Source: Cannabis sativa (Eukaryota > Streptophyta > Magnoliopsida > Rosales > Cannabaceae). Taken from it: DNA of 64,000 bases. Position 1 is the first letter of the stretch. Every line of letters starts with the position of its first letter. The notes below the pieces were generated by a model, which worked only from the letters and a program-made list of their open reading frames with translations, was not told the origin of the DNA and did not search any database. Shown piece after piece: positions 9,988 through 20,644 of the stretch. A program made the position numbers and the translations under genes. The stretch spans positions 12,860,041 to 12,924,040 of the forward strand of contig NC_083606.1 of NCBI RefSeq assembly GCF_029168945.1, in the 5' to 3' direction.

Positions 9988-12929
9988 TTAGTTTGCCTTG
10001 CATGTGGCTTTGTTGTGCCCTGTTTCCTTGCACCTTGTGCAAGTAACTGGTCTAACCTTCTTGACTGCTCCTGTTTCACTCTCCTTTTTCTTGTTTTGGG
10101 TTGGTGAGCGTGAGGTTACAGGAGGAAGAACAAGGGTAGTCTCTAACTTAGTCTTATCATCATTATTCATCGACTTCATATTGGAATTTACAGAGTTTAT
10201 GGTTTCAGAATATGTTAACCTGAAGCTATCAGCTGTGAAGTATCTTGAGCAGTAATCATAAATGTTTCGACCGGTGCAAGAGAAGACTGCAACGGCATGT
10301 GAGCAAGGCAAACCAGATCGTTTCCAACCAAGACAGCTACAGCTCCATGTCTCAACGTTCACAACATTAGTGGAATCACCATGAACCTCAAAAAGGGTGT
10401 CAGAAGAAAACAGTACTTTATGACCATAAGCTTTATTCCTTTGCTCTCGGAGTTTTTGCTCCTTCAATGGTGTAAGTTTTGTACACCACTTACTTGAATC
10501 TGTTCTACCAGTATTTATTAATTCCATAGTCTTACATTGCAGCAGTTCGATCTTCTGTACTATCGGTGCTTCACGCACTTCCTCCATCCACTTGGTGTAG
10601 GTTTCTGCAACATTTAAAGTAACATGGTTATAAGGTTCGCCCTTGAATGATGTGCTTGTCCAGTATTCCTGCTCAACATCCATTAACCAATCATAGGCTT
10701 GGGAAGACACCTTTTTAATTTGCTCAGTATGTAGTTTGAAAGTGTCAAGTCGGATTGCGTGGGCAGCAGCCAAAAAATTTATTGGTAATGAGTTCTTGCC
10801 TTCCCCATTGAATGGACCTTTCGAGCTTCTTTTGAAGCTTTCTAGAAGGTGGTATATAGAGTAAGCATGGTGAGCATTCTCAAATAGATTAAGCACTGCA
10901 CTCTTTAATTCCTTCTCTCTGTCAGAGACAAAAGTTATGGATTGTGAAATTAAAAGTACAGATTTCAATTGCTCCAAGAACCACTGCCAATTATCATTAT
11001 TCTCGTTGTCAACTACACCAAATGCAACTGGAAAGACACTGTCATCTCCATCCAATGCACTTGCTGTCAACAGAACCTCGTGGAACTTTGATTTCATTGA
11101 TGTAGCTTCAAGAAACAAGATCGGGCGACAGCCAATCTGAAAGCCATGTATGGAAGCATGAAACGATAAAAAGAGGCGCTCAAATCTTTTTTCATCACTA
11201 ATGAAAAGCTTTATTAAGCTACCGGGATTAGCCTCTGTCATCTTCTCACAAAGCCAAGGTAGCTGATTATATGCCTCCTTGTATGAACCATGCAGTTGCT
11301 GCCTCGCATCTCCAATGCCGCGCCATACTTGGGTATAGTTTAGCTCTACCCCAAAATCTTGAAGAATGCTTTTCGCTAGTTGCTTTGGTTTGTGATGTGG
11401 GCTATCTTGTAATCTATCTTTTATGATACTTACGACCCAATTCTTAGCTGGATGAGCCGACTCCCAGGATTTACCTCCACATGTATGTGTTTCATTCATA
11501 TTTTTTATTTTAAATGAATGTGTTGATGAGTCCCAAGATGCATAAATCTTCCAAGAACAATCTTCTGCTATACATCTGCCACTCGCACGATTTGTGTCAT
11601 TCTTTTTTAGCCTGTACATAAAACGGTGTGCAATGGCATACCTCTGCAGTGCCTCACGAAATTCATAGACACTTTTGAATTCCTGACCTACACCAGTGAT
11701 GCCATCTTTCCACAATTCCATTAATCTCTCTGGGGGAACATCAGCAGAACTAACAAGAGCAGCATTACCACTAGAATTATCTTGTTTCTGCTCCACATCA
11801 TCTTCAACTGCATCAGTATTACGCTTTGAGATACTTTTTCTCCGAGGTGTAGTCTTCCTTTTCTTCCCGCCATCATTAGTGTTTGCAACAATAGTAGGAC
11901 CATTGGCATCACCTTTCCAAGATGCAGAACGTCTTCTTTTTTTAACAGTTTCAGCAGGGGTAGAATCCATATCAACTGAAGGTGAATTTTTAGCATTGGC
12001 ATCAGATGTGGAATCAGGTGGAGTGGAACTAGCAGCACCTGCATCAGTCATATGGTAAAATAAGTGGTCAAAAGGTATAAGTTTAATTTACTGGAAATTT
12101 TAACAACATCTTCGACAAATATAATAATCACCTGGTGTTGATGTAGTGTGAGAGAACGAGGAAACTGGAGTGACAGGGGTGAGATTAGCAACAGAAGGCA
12201 CTGAAATTGAATGCTTCACAACTAAAGGAGTAACAACAATATCAGAATTGGTAGGAGCTGCTGCCACACAGGCAGCAACGGGCATTATGGCTTCAGCTTC
12301 TTTTAATCCAGCAGTCCTACAAATAATAAACAATACGATTCAATGCATATTATTTGTGATATACCAAAAATCGTGATTCAAATTACAGTATGAACGGTGC
12401 TGAAATCATTCCATTAAAACCAGAAAATAGTATCAAATGAATGTATGAAACTTTTAATTTCAGATGCAATACAAACAGTATAAGCTGAAAAGTGAGATTC
12501 TCAATGAAACATTTAGTAAATAGAAAACAGCAGTATGTGGTCCTAAAAAAAGCACAACGACCTGACAAAATGAAATCAAATATACCTTCCAGGAAAGCTC
12601 AAAGCTTCACGATCAAAACCTGCTTTTCCTTGGATGTAAACATCAGCGGTTACTGAATTCCCATGAAACTCATACATCCTTTTCAGATCTTTATCGTTAG
12701 CCAAAGTGATCAGAGTTCGCCTATTTCCTGGAAGAAAGTACTTGATGGACAAGGACTCGTAGGCTAAGTTCCACATTTCAGCTAGTTTCAACTTGAGATC
12801 ATTGAATAAAGTTTCAGGGGTAATGTCTACTGCATGGGCCTCTCCACCAGCATATAATAACGTTCCGTCCTCATTTGTGACGAATTTACCAAGAGACTGG
12901 CAGATTAAAATAAGCTTTGGCCTTGCCAT
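9988..12929 (-). CDS. MUSTANG-B-like domesticated Mutator transposase with PB1 domain (3 coding exons)
   Basis: Joining exons 12586-12929, 12132-12316 and 9988-12038 gives GT-AG introns with matching phases and 859 aa. Residues 1 to about 105 form a PB1 domain (MARPKLILICQ...). A basic Ser/Thr-rich linker follows, then a MuDR N-terminal DNA-binding region near 280-365 and a MULE transposase domain near 480-590. A SWIM zinc finger has C743, C745, C755 and H757; a CCHC knuckle has C843, C846, H851 and C856 at the C-terminus. PB1 plus MULE transposase is the layout known for the MUSTANG-B (MUG5-8) genes, transposases recruited as host nuclear proteins; MUG genes have been tied to growth and fertility in Arabidopsis. 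No TIRs flank this gene, which supports domestication. The usual first catalytic Asp (LDxT) is Glu487 (FLEATS), while Asp549 (SDRE) is kept. An in-frame ATG at 12950 would add seven residues; I prefer 12929 because MARPKLIL starts the PB1 fold directly. Confidence 0.88.
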
Positions 12930-13181
12930 CAAGACCTTCACCCATTTCATTTTCAAGTAAAGAAATTAAAACTATAATCTTAAAGAAAAACGTGAAATAT
13001 GAATGCAGTTATTCTTCATCACGGTTTCAAAATCATGAACCAATATCATCTCTAGACTGTTATCATTCCAAAATCAATAATAACTTTATGTGATCAACAC
13101 AAAATGTCCCAATAGCATTGAACCTCTTTACAGGGAAGCATTAAAAATATGACCCTCATACCAGTCCATGATCTAATGACA

Positions 13182-13247
13182 ACACTTTAGCATAGCCGAA
13201 TAACAGAACAAAAAACACTTTAGCATAGCCGAATAACAGAACAAAAA
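13182..13247. repeat. Perfect tandem duplication, 33 bp unit
   Basis: The unit ACACTTTAGCATAGCCGAAT...AACAAAAA occurs twice in a row inside the leader intron of the MUSTANG-like gene. The copies look identical, so the event is recent. Confidence 0.85.
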
Positions 13248-13848
13248 ACACTTGCTCTGTCACCTTGAGACAATAAAATCATATTCATTTACAAAACACA
13301 AGATTTTATTTTTAACAAAACGAAAAAGGTAATGCACTGTTCAACATACTGTAAGAATTCACAAAATTTCACAGCCCCTAATCTTATATCCACTATATCA
13401 ATATGAAATTCAGTGTATAACAACCAGTAACCACACTTAGAATTTATCACATTACAATATAATTAACAAAAAATGGCTTGAGGGTTTTATCATCCCAAAC
13501 AACCTTTCTATAGCAAAATGATTCATAAAATTTGATGGGGCAGAGTATTTCCATGGTGGGTCAACCCAAAATATTTTAGCAATAAACTGAACCAATTCAA
13601 TATTAATTCAAAGAGCAAATCTATGAAAAATGTAAAGAGCTTTTATGGAAAAAGAATACCCAGAATTTTCAAACACCAAATTAATACACTACAAACGCTA
13701 CATTAACAAATTATACAGAAAAAAAAAATCAATCCTACAAATTACAGCTTAAAGCCTCAAATCATAAGAATAATTATATATTTTTCTCAAAACTGATGAG
13801 AGTGAAGAAAGAGGAAACGGAGTTGGAGGCATTGAGAGAAGGGCTTAC

Positions 13849-14019
13849 CGGAAGGAGGAAGAGCAAGGGCTTAAAGGTAGACGGAAACCCTAGAACCACC
13901 GAGAAGGATTGAAAGGGTGCGTTGGAAAAGTAAGTGTTGAATTTGGGGCTAAGATGGGAAACACCGAAAAGTTTTTGGGGCTTTATTGTAATTTTGAAGA
14001 GTTGAGATCTTTGACTTAA
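13849..14019 (-). promoter_or_regulatory. Probable 5' leader exon and start region of the MUSTANG-like gene
   Basis: On the minus strand a good splice donor, CCG|GTAAGC, lies at the 13848/13849 boundary. It would start a leader intron of about 0.9 kb that ends at one of two AG sites near 12975-12995, just before the start codon. The exon has no long frame, as expected for a UTR. A diverged second copy lies at 15030-15220. The transcription start is not resolved. Confidence 0.5.
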
Positions 14020-14316
14020 TGAGAACATTTCCATCACTTCATTAAGAAAAATGTTAAAATGTATTATTGGTGCCTAACACTTTCTTTGATGTCATACTTT
14101 TATTGATGTAATTAAGTATCGGATCTCATATAATTTAAGATAATAGTTTTTAAGAATATTGTTAATCAATTGTAGAATAACACATATAAAAGGTGATAGA
14201 CAGCTGTGGTGCCAATATTATCAATGCTCTTTTACTAAATTAGTATGAAATTTTCACATCATTTCACAAAAAATTGTGCACCAAATTCTACACATTAATG
14301 GTATTTGATTTTAAAT

Positions 14317-15028
14317 TTACACTAATTTGGTGTAGAACTTTTTTATTATTATTATTATTCTAATCTTTATTTTAAAAGACAAATCTTACATTTTAGTTCT
14401 CAAATAAAAAATTATCACAAAAGTATTTATTAATTTCAAGCACTGATATATTAAAAAATATAAAATAATAATAACAAAAATACTAATATTAAATGAAATA
14501 AAAATAACATAACATTAAGTTATAAAATTAAAAAGAACAATATAAATAAAAATAAACATTAAGTAAAATGATAATTTAGTAGTTAAATTGATTACTTAAA
14601 TATCTTAGTTTTGAAAAATATCAAAATAGTATAATATTTTCTTGACTGACATAGACAAAAGGATATGGATGTTCACTATGTTCTTCGAAATGTATTAATT
14701 AAACATGTGTGGGAACACCGTAATAATTTAGAAAATTAAATTATGTAGGTGTTATTTTATTTGAAGTTTTTTTTTAAAAAAAAAATGTGTAATGTTTAGT
14801 TGATTTAATAATTTTTTTATTAAATTAATTTAAAATTTTAAATTCTTATTAGTAGTTATGATATGATTATATTATAAATAGCTATTTTAGGTTAATCATG
14901 TAAATAATATAAAATGTAAGATCTTTTAAGTAAAATGTATTTATTTGGTGTGAATTATTAGAATTGTTGTATGAAAAGTTAAAAATTATATACAGATTTA
15001 GTGTAGATTTTACACCAAATTAGTGTAA
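14317..15028. mobile_element. TIR-bounded insertion, MITE-like, in the MUSTANG-like gene upstream region
   Basis: The 18-base TTACACTAATTTGGTGTA at 14317-14334 is matched by its exact reverse complement at 15011-15028. The 676 bases between them are AT-rich and have no coding potential. A related sequence, GTGCACCAAATTCTACAC, lies just outside at about 14276, so the true left end could be further out. I found no convincing target duplication. The right end abuts the second copy of the leader exon within two bases. Confidence 0.5.
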
Positions 15029-15029
15029 A

Positions 15030-15220
15030 GGCTTACCGGAAGGTAGAAGAGAAAGGGCTTAAAAGTAAACAAAAACCTTAGACCTAGGGGCATTTTGAAA
15101 AAGAGAAGGCTTGAAAGGGTGTGTTAGAAAAGTAAGTGTTGAATTTGGGGCTAAAATGGGAAACATTGAAAAAATTTGGGGCTTTATTGTAATTTTGAAG
15201 AATTGAGATCTTTGACTTAA
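15030..15220 (-). repeat. Diverged duplicate of the MUSTANG-like leader exon
   Basis: Similarity to 13842-14019 runs from GGCTTACCGGAAGG through AAAGTAAGTGTTGAATTTGG and GGGGCTTTATTGTAATTTTG to GAGATCTTTGACTTAA. The splice donor GT is preserved at 15035-15036. It differs by many substitutions and an insertion of about 15-20 bases, so it is not recent. It could act as an alternative first exon or be inert. Confidence 0.7.
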
Positions 15221-16859
15221 AAATTAGGATTTAGATACACTTGAGAGGGCTGGTGTGCATGGTTGGGAGATAACATATGTATGTCATGTGGCTACTGTAG
15301 TCAAAATAAAACCTTAGCTTAAAAAAAATAGAAAAACTTTGAGTACATAATATAGAACTAATGCACTCTTTATTTGTTTTAGTATTTGAGAAAAAATTTT
15401 AGTTTAAATTTTTTATAGTTATTTACATTGTAGTTATTTAACACATCTTGTAAAATTTTGAGAGATTCGAAAGAATTTAATACGTTGAAAACAAGGTTCA
15501 AACAGTATGTTACACGCGAGACTTTTTTATTTTGTACGCGTGTGAAATAGATTGTTAAACCGTATTTTCAGTGCGTTGATTTTTTTTGAATTTTTCAAAA
15601 TTTCGTAGGATGCCCTAAATAATTACAATGTAGACGTCTATTAATAAAATTAGACTAATAAATTCTCTTGAATGCCGAAACAAATAGAGTGCATTTGTAA
15701 ACTCCTTTTAAGAGTGCATTCTATAACTTTTCAATAATTTATTTTTAAAAAATAAACTTATTTGTTAAATGTCATCCTTTTTTAATAATAATTATGCTAA
15801 GAAAATTTTTACAAAACAATTTGAAAGATAATCATATTTATAGCTGTAAATATGTTTGTGTCGTGCCGGCGAGGTTCATATTTTGAAAAATCTGCAATAA
15901 TATGAGTCGTGTTGTGTCGACCCAATGTTTTAAAGGGTAAGCCCGACACGGTTCGTAAGTCTACATATTCGTATTGTGCTCGGACTCGTGTCGTGCTTTA
16001 CTCGGACCGTCCCACTTTTTATAAATGAGTCAGCCTGTTTTCTTATACAGGTCAAACTTAGACTTCACTTTTTCACTTTTTTTTTACATATAATTAATGA
16101 GTTTATCACTAAATTACATGTATTTTTTATTGTTTTAATTGTTTTAATATAATTTTTTAATAATAATTTACGTATAATGATATAAGATATTAATTAGAAT
16201 GTTTAAAAATTGAATATTTATCATTAAATACATACATATTATTATTGTTAAATTATAATAATTTTTAACATGTTTTGTTTTTGAGCTAGTTTATTTGTGT
16301 TTACGTGTCGTGTCTTTAGATTTATCGCATCGTGTGGTGCTTAAACCTATTTTTATGTCATATTGTGCCAATTTACAGTATCGTGTTATGTCTTACCCGA
16401 ATTCATATTTTTTTCGTTTAGGGTAAAAAAAAAATAAAAAAATCGACCCATATTTATAATTCTAATCATATATATTAGTTTAAAATAAATAATACGAATA
16501 TATGAATGTATTTTGGGTATAGCATAATAGCAAGACACACGTTATATAAAACGATAGAAAGAGAAAAAAAAAAGTTTAAATAATCCAAACAAATTGAATG
16601 GGAGAAAAAAAAAATTATGTTGTGTTTAATGCTTGTACTCAAATTATATAGGAACACGATTTTGTGCCGTTAATATATTTAAGGGTATTTATTCCGTGAT
16701 GTATCCTGACCGTTAGATGGATTAGTTATTTGATTTGAGGGCTGGGGTTAATCTAGGGATATTTAGGATGAAATAAATTAGTAATCGGTTACTTTTTGTA
16801 ATAAAAAATTAATAAATTTAAAAAAGTAAAAACTGACATGACCACCATCAATCATATCA
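15221..16859. other. Intergenic; one GC-patterned repeat fragment
   Basis: No gene is visible. At about 15845-16410 a segment full of GTGTCGTG, CCCGACACGG and TCGTGTCGTGC motifs stands out from AT-rich DNA. This texture is common in dispersed plant repeats, but I cannot assign a class. The last 180 bases before 16860 contain CCGTTAGATGG and look promoter-like for the leader that follows. Confidence 0.4.
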
Positions 16860-17321
16860 ACCCCAAGCGTCCTCCTCTCTTCTTCTTCCTTCTTCACTCA
16901 TCACCCTCTTCTTCTTCTTCAAACTTCTTCTTCTTTCTTTTACATTAGGACAAAACTCTTCATTTTCCATTTTCGTTTCAAATTAGGCAAAACTCCCATT
17001 TTCCATTTTCTTCACTTCGTTTCGTGTACATACTCTGAGGGAGCAAGTGTGTGGTGTACATTATTCGTGTTCTGCCATTTTTGTGGTTGTTACAGTCGTG
17101 GGTCTCGACGGTTGGTTCTACAAGTAAGTTTCTCCGGTTCTACTTTTCATACTTTTTCGTTCTTCACTGTGGGTAATCAAAAATAAAATCTTTTTTGAAG
17201 GGAATGTGGTGTATTTCATTTTTGTGTACTCCATTGATACAAGTGATGCAGTTTTAATAATCTTATTTTCTCTCAGGTATCGACGACTTTATCTTCAAGG
17301 GAGTTACTGTTTCTCTGTTGA
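16860..17321 (+). other. Possible orphaned 5' leader of an interrupted transcript
   Basis: A CTT-rich stretch at 16866-16936, typical of plant 5' UTRs, is followed by a possible exon ending CTACAA|GTAAGT at 17123/17124. A possible acceptor TTTTCTCTCAG ends at 17276, and a short exon runs to about 17321 (GAG|GTATCT). No coding exon follows before the Copia insertion at 18632. None is evident beyond its right end at 35121 either. This is a splice-signal reading only. Confidence 0.25.
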
Positions 17322-17329
17322 GGTATCTA

Positions 17330-17449
<120 letters not shown>

Positions 17450-17477
17450 CAAGGGAGTTACCGTTTCTCTGTTGAGG

Positions 17478-18115
<638 letters not shown>

Positions 18116-18545
18116 TTATGAAATAGAAAATGTTAATTACTTTTAAAATATTTTTTAAAAAAATTCATACACAACATCCATTAAACCTTATTTTAAGTTC
18201 ACTATTAGTGTTAAAAAAAGAAATAAGTTTGCTTGTTTAAGTGTATATTCGTCCTTAGGAGTTTCCTAGTTTCTTGTCAATGAAAATTAGGTACATTAGT
18301 CACTCATAACCAAAATTATGTAAGAAATTGTTATGAAATAGAAAATATTAATTACTTTTAAAATAGTTTTTTAAAAAATTCACACACATCAGCCATTAAA
18401 CCTTATTTTATCTTCACTGTTAGTGGTAGAAAAAGAAAAAAGTTCGCTTGTCTAAGTGTATATTCATCCTGAGGAGTTTTCTAGTTCCTTGTCAATGAAA
18501 ATTAGGTATATTAGTCACTCCTAACCAAAATTACTTAAGAAGTTG
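18116..18545. repeat. Tandem duplication, unit about 215 bp
   Basis: Two diverged copies start at 18116 and 18331 (TTATGAAATAGAAAATRTTAA). Both contain CATTAAACCTTATTTTA, AAGTGTATATTC and CTTGTCAATGAAAATTAGGT, and end near TAACCAAAATTA. They lie about 90 bases left of the Copia insertion. Confidence 0.85.
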
Positions 18546-18631
18546 TTAATATTTAGTGATAATAAATTAGCATACTCTTGTTATATGTGGAGCTTTTTTT
18601 CATTTAATTTGGTTGAAAAATATGTTTTTTC

Positions 18632-19121
18632 TGTTAGACTTTTATTTGGGCTTACATTAAATTTTATTGGTTTTATTAAAACTTGGGTTGATTGGATAGT
18701 TCTTTGCTGTGTTAGCCCATGTTGTTGGTGATCAATTGTTAATGGGCTTAGCATCTGTGAGTAAAGTCTAGGTGAAGCAGAAGTGTGGGCTTTTCTAGTT
18801 GACTGAAGCCTTTGATGAGCAGGCCCAGCCCAACTAGGGTTTTGTAGCTAAGTCCCCTCCCTAACTCTATAAATACATATTGTCTCATCACAATTGTATA
18901 CCTTTTGATAATCAGATAAAATAAACTGCTTCTGATTTAGAGATCTAGGGAGGAAGACTTAGTTGATAGTATTGCACTATCAAATTGGAGTAACTGCTGT
19001 GGATCAATCAGAGATAATTGTTATGGATCAATCAGGTACACATACCTAATTATTATATCTTATTATTGTGTTCTATGTTATATACAAATAGATCTTGGGT
19101 TAATTGTTAATTTATATAACT
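18632..19121 (+). repeat. Copia element 5' LTR
   Basis: 490 bp, starting TGTTAGAC. A TATA-like CTATAAATACATA lies at about 18870. A short direct repeat, TGGATCAATCAG, occurs twice near the 3' end. The final base is T, where the 3' LTR has the canonical CA end. Confidence 0.95.
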
Positions 19122-19123
19122 TG

Positions 19124-19133
19124 TGGTATCAGA
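19124..19133 (+). other. Copia primer-binding site
   Basis: TGGTATCAGA, two bases after the 5' LTR, complements the 3' end of initiator methionine tRNA. The match weakens after ten bases (TTGCC instead of GCxxx), so priming may be reduced. Confidence 0.8.
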
Positions 19134-20644
19134 TTGCCTATTGTATATGATTTAGAACCTATAATTAGTATAATTAATTTGTATATATTAAATATCCATA
19201 ATTTCATATTAATTTCGTTATTATTTTATGTGTAATTTTTTGTTTATAAATCTTAAAACTTTAGGGATTTTATTGATCGTTAAATTCTCTTTCAATTGAT
19301 ATATTATATGCATGAAATCATTGTGTATATTAAGAGAATTTTAAATTTAAAGTTTTAGGGTTTATATGATTATAATATGAAATTATAATTTGTGTTTTTT
19401 AATTTTATAGTTTTTGATCTAAAATTAATAATAGATTTCTCATTCTTAATTGTTTAAGAATGTTCCTACATAATTAATTTCGGATTTAACTAAGATTAGC
19501 ATCACAATTTTTTTTTCTTTTGTGTTCTTCAATTTTGGGATTGATTTTAGCCATAGATCTACCCATTTAGTTTTTAATACACGAAATTAATAATGTAAAT
19601 CAACTAGAAATTGATTCCCGATCGAAACCCATCAATTTCCCCATCTTTTCGTCGATTTTTGGCCGGAAAAAGCAAGCAGACCCGACTGGAGGCCGAACCG
19701 GGTCGCGTGACCCGACTGGAACCCGCCCAAGGAAGAAGAAGAAGCAGCCAGGCCGCGAAGCCCACTCGCGCAGGTGGCGCGTGGGGGCGCGTGCGGCCAC
19801 GTGGGGCATCGGTTTTCGACGTTCTTTTTTCCAGCGTGCTTAAAATTCAATTTCTGATTTTTCTATGATTTTTAATTAATTTTTTGACTCCGTTTAATAA
19901 TTATTATTATTTTAATGATAATTATGTAGTTAAAAAATTATTAAAAATAATTTTTGATGATTTTTCGAAATCTGTCGATCATAGAAATTTTTTTGGGTTT
20001 CTTCTCGTTACATTTGACATAGTCACTCTCTTGTTTAATTTATCTTGACTATGTAATCTCCACCAATATTCTTTATTTCACTTTTTTCCATTAATTGTTG
20101 TTCTAAAGTTATAAAACTTGATTATTTGATATAAAAATAATGTGTTATGGTGGACACTTTATTTTTTTTTATTATCAATATAATAAAAGCAATTATATAT
20201 CTCTTTTGGAAATTTGGTTGAAAATTATTAATTTTCAATGATTGTTTTATCACCAAATTTCACATGTTGAAGAAAATATTATATTTTTGGTTGACTATAT
20301 GTGTAATTACTTGCCCAAAGGTAGTATTTACATATATTAGTTCACATTCCATGAAGTGAGTTAATATTAAATGTATATATTTTAATTATTTGCCCAAAGG
20401 TAATAATTTAAATATATAAATTTATTATTATTTTTTGTTTGAATTAATACATATTTTTAAGAAATTTATTTGCCCAAAGGTAATAAAATTCTTAAATGAT
20501 ATGTATTTTTTCTTTGTTGTTAACTTCATGAAGGTAGATCATGTGTGTGTTATATTCTCACCCCAAAGGGGAGTTTATAATGACCAGTTGATTCTACAAT
20601 ATTTTCTAATACATTGCTCATATTGCTTATTCAAGTTTTAATTT
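19134..20644 (+). other. Copia untranslated leader with GC-rich block and repeated motif
   Basis: About 1.5 kb without a gene. A sharply GC-rich block lies at 19660-19810 (CCCGACTGGA occurs twice). Three copies of TTGCCCAAAGGTA start at 20311, 20390 and 20470, about 80 bases apart, with AATAAT-like tails. A fourth degenerate match, ACCCCAAAGGGGAG, lies near 20561. Confidence 0.6.

Noticed and set aside
19124..19133. Primer-binding sites as possible tRNA genes
   Set aside because: Only 10-16 bases complement the initiator tRNA 3' end, at the fixed position after an LTR. No cloverleaf is present there.
19600..19868. Overlapping frames on both strands in a GC-rich block
   Set aside because: They lie in the Copia leader. 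GC richness lowers stop frequency, and the frames match no Copia domain.
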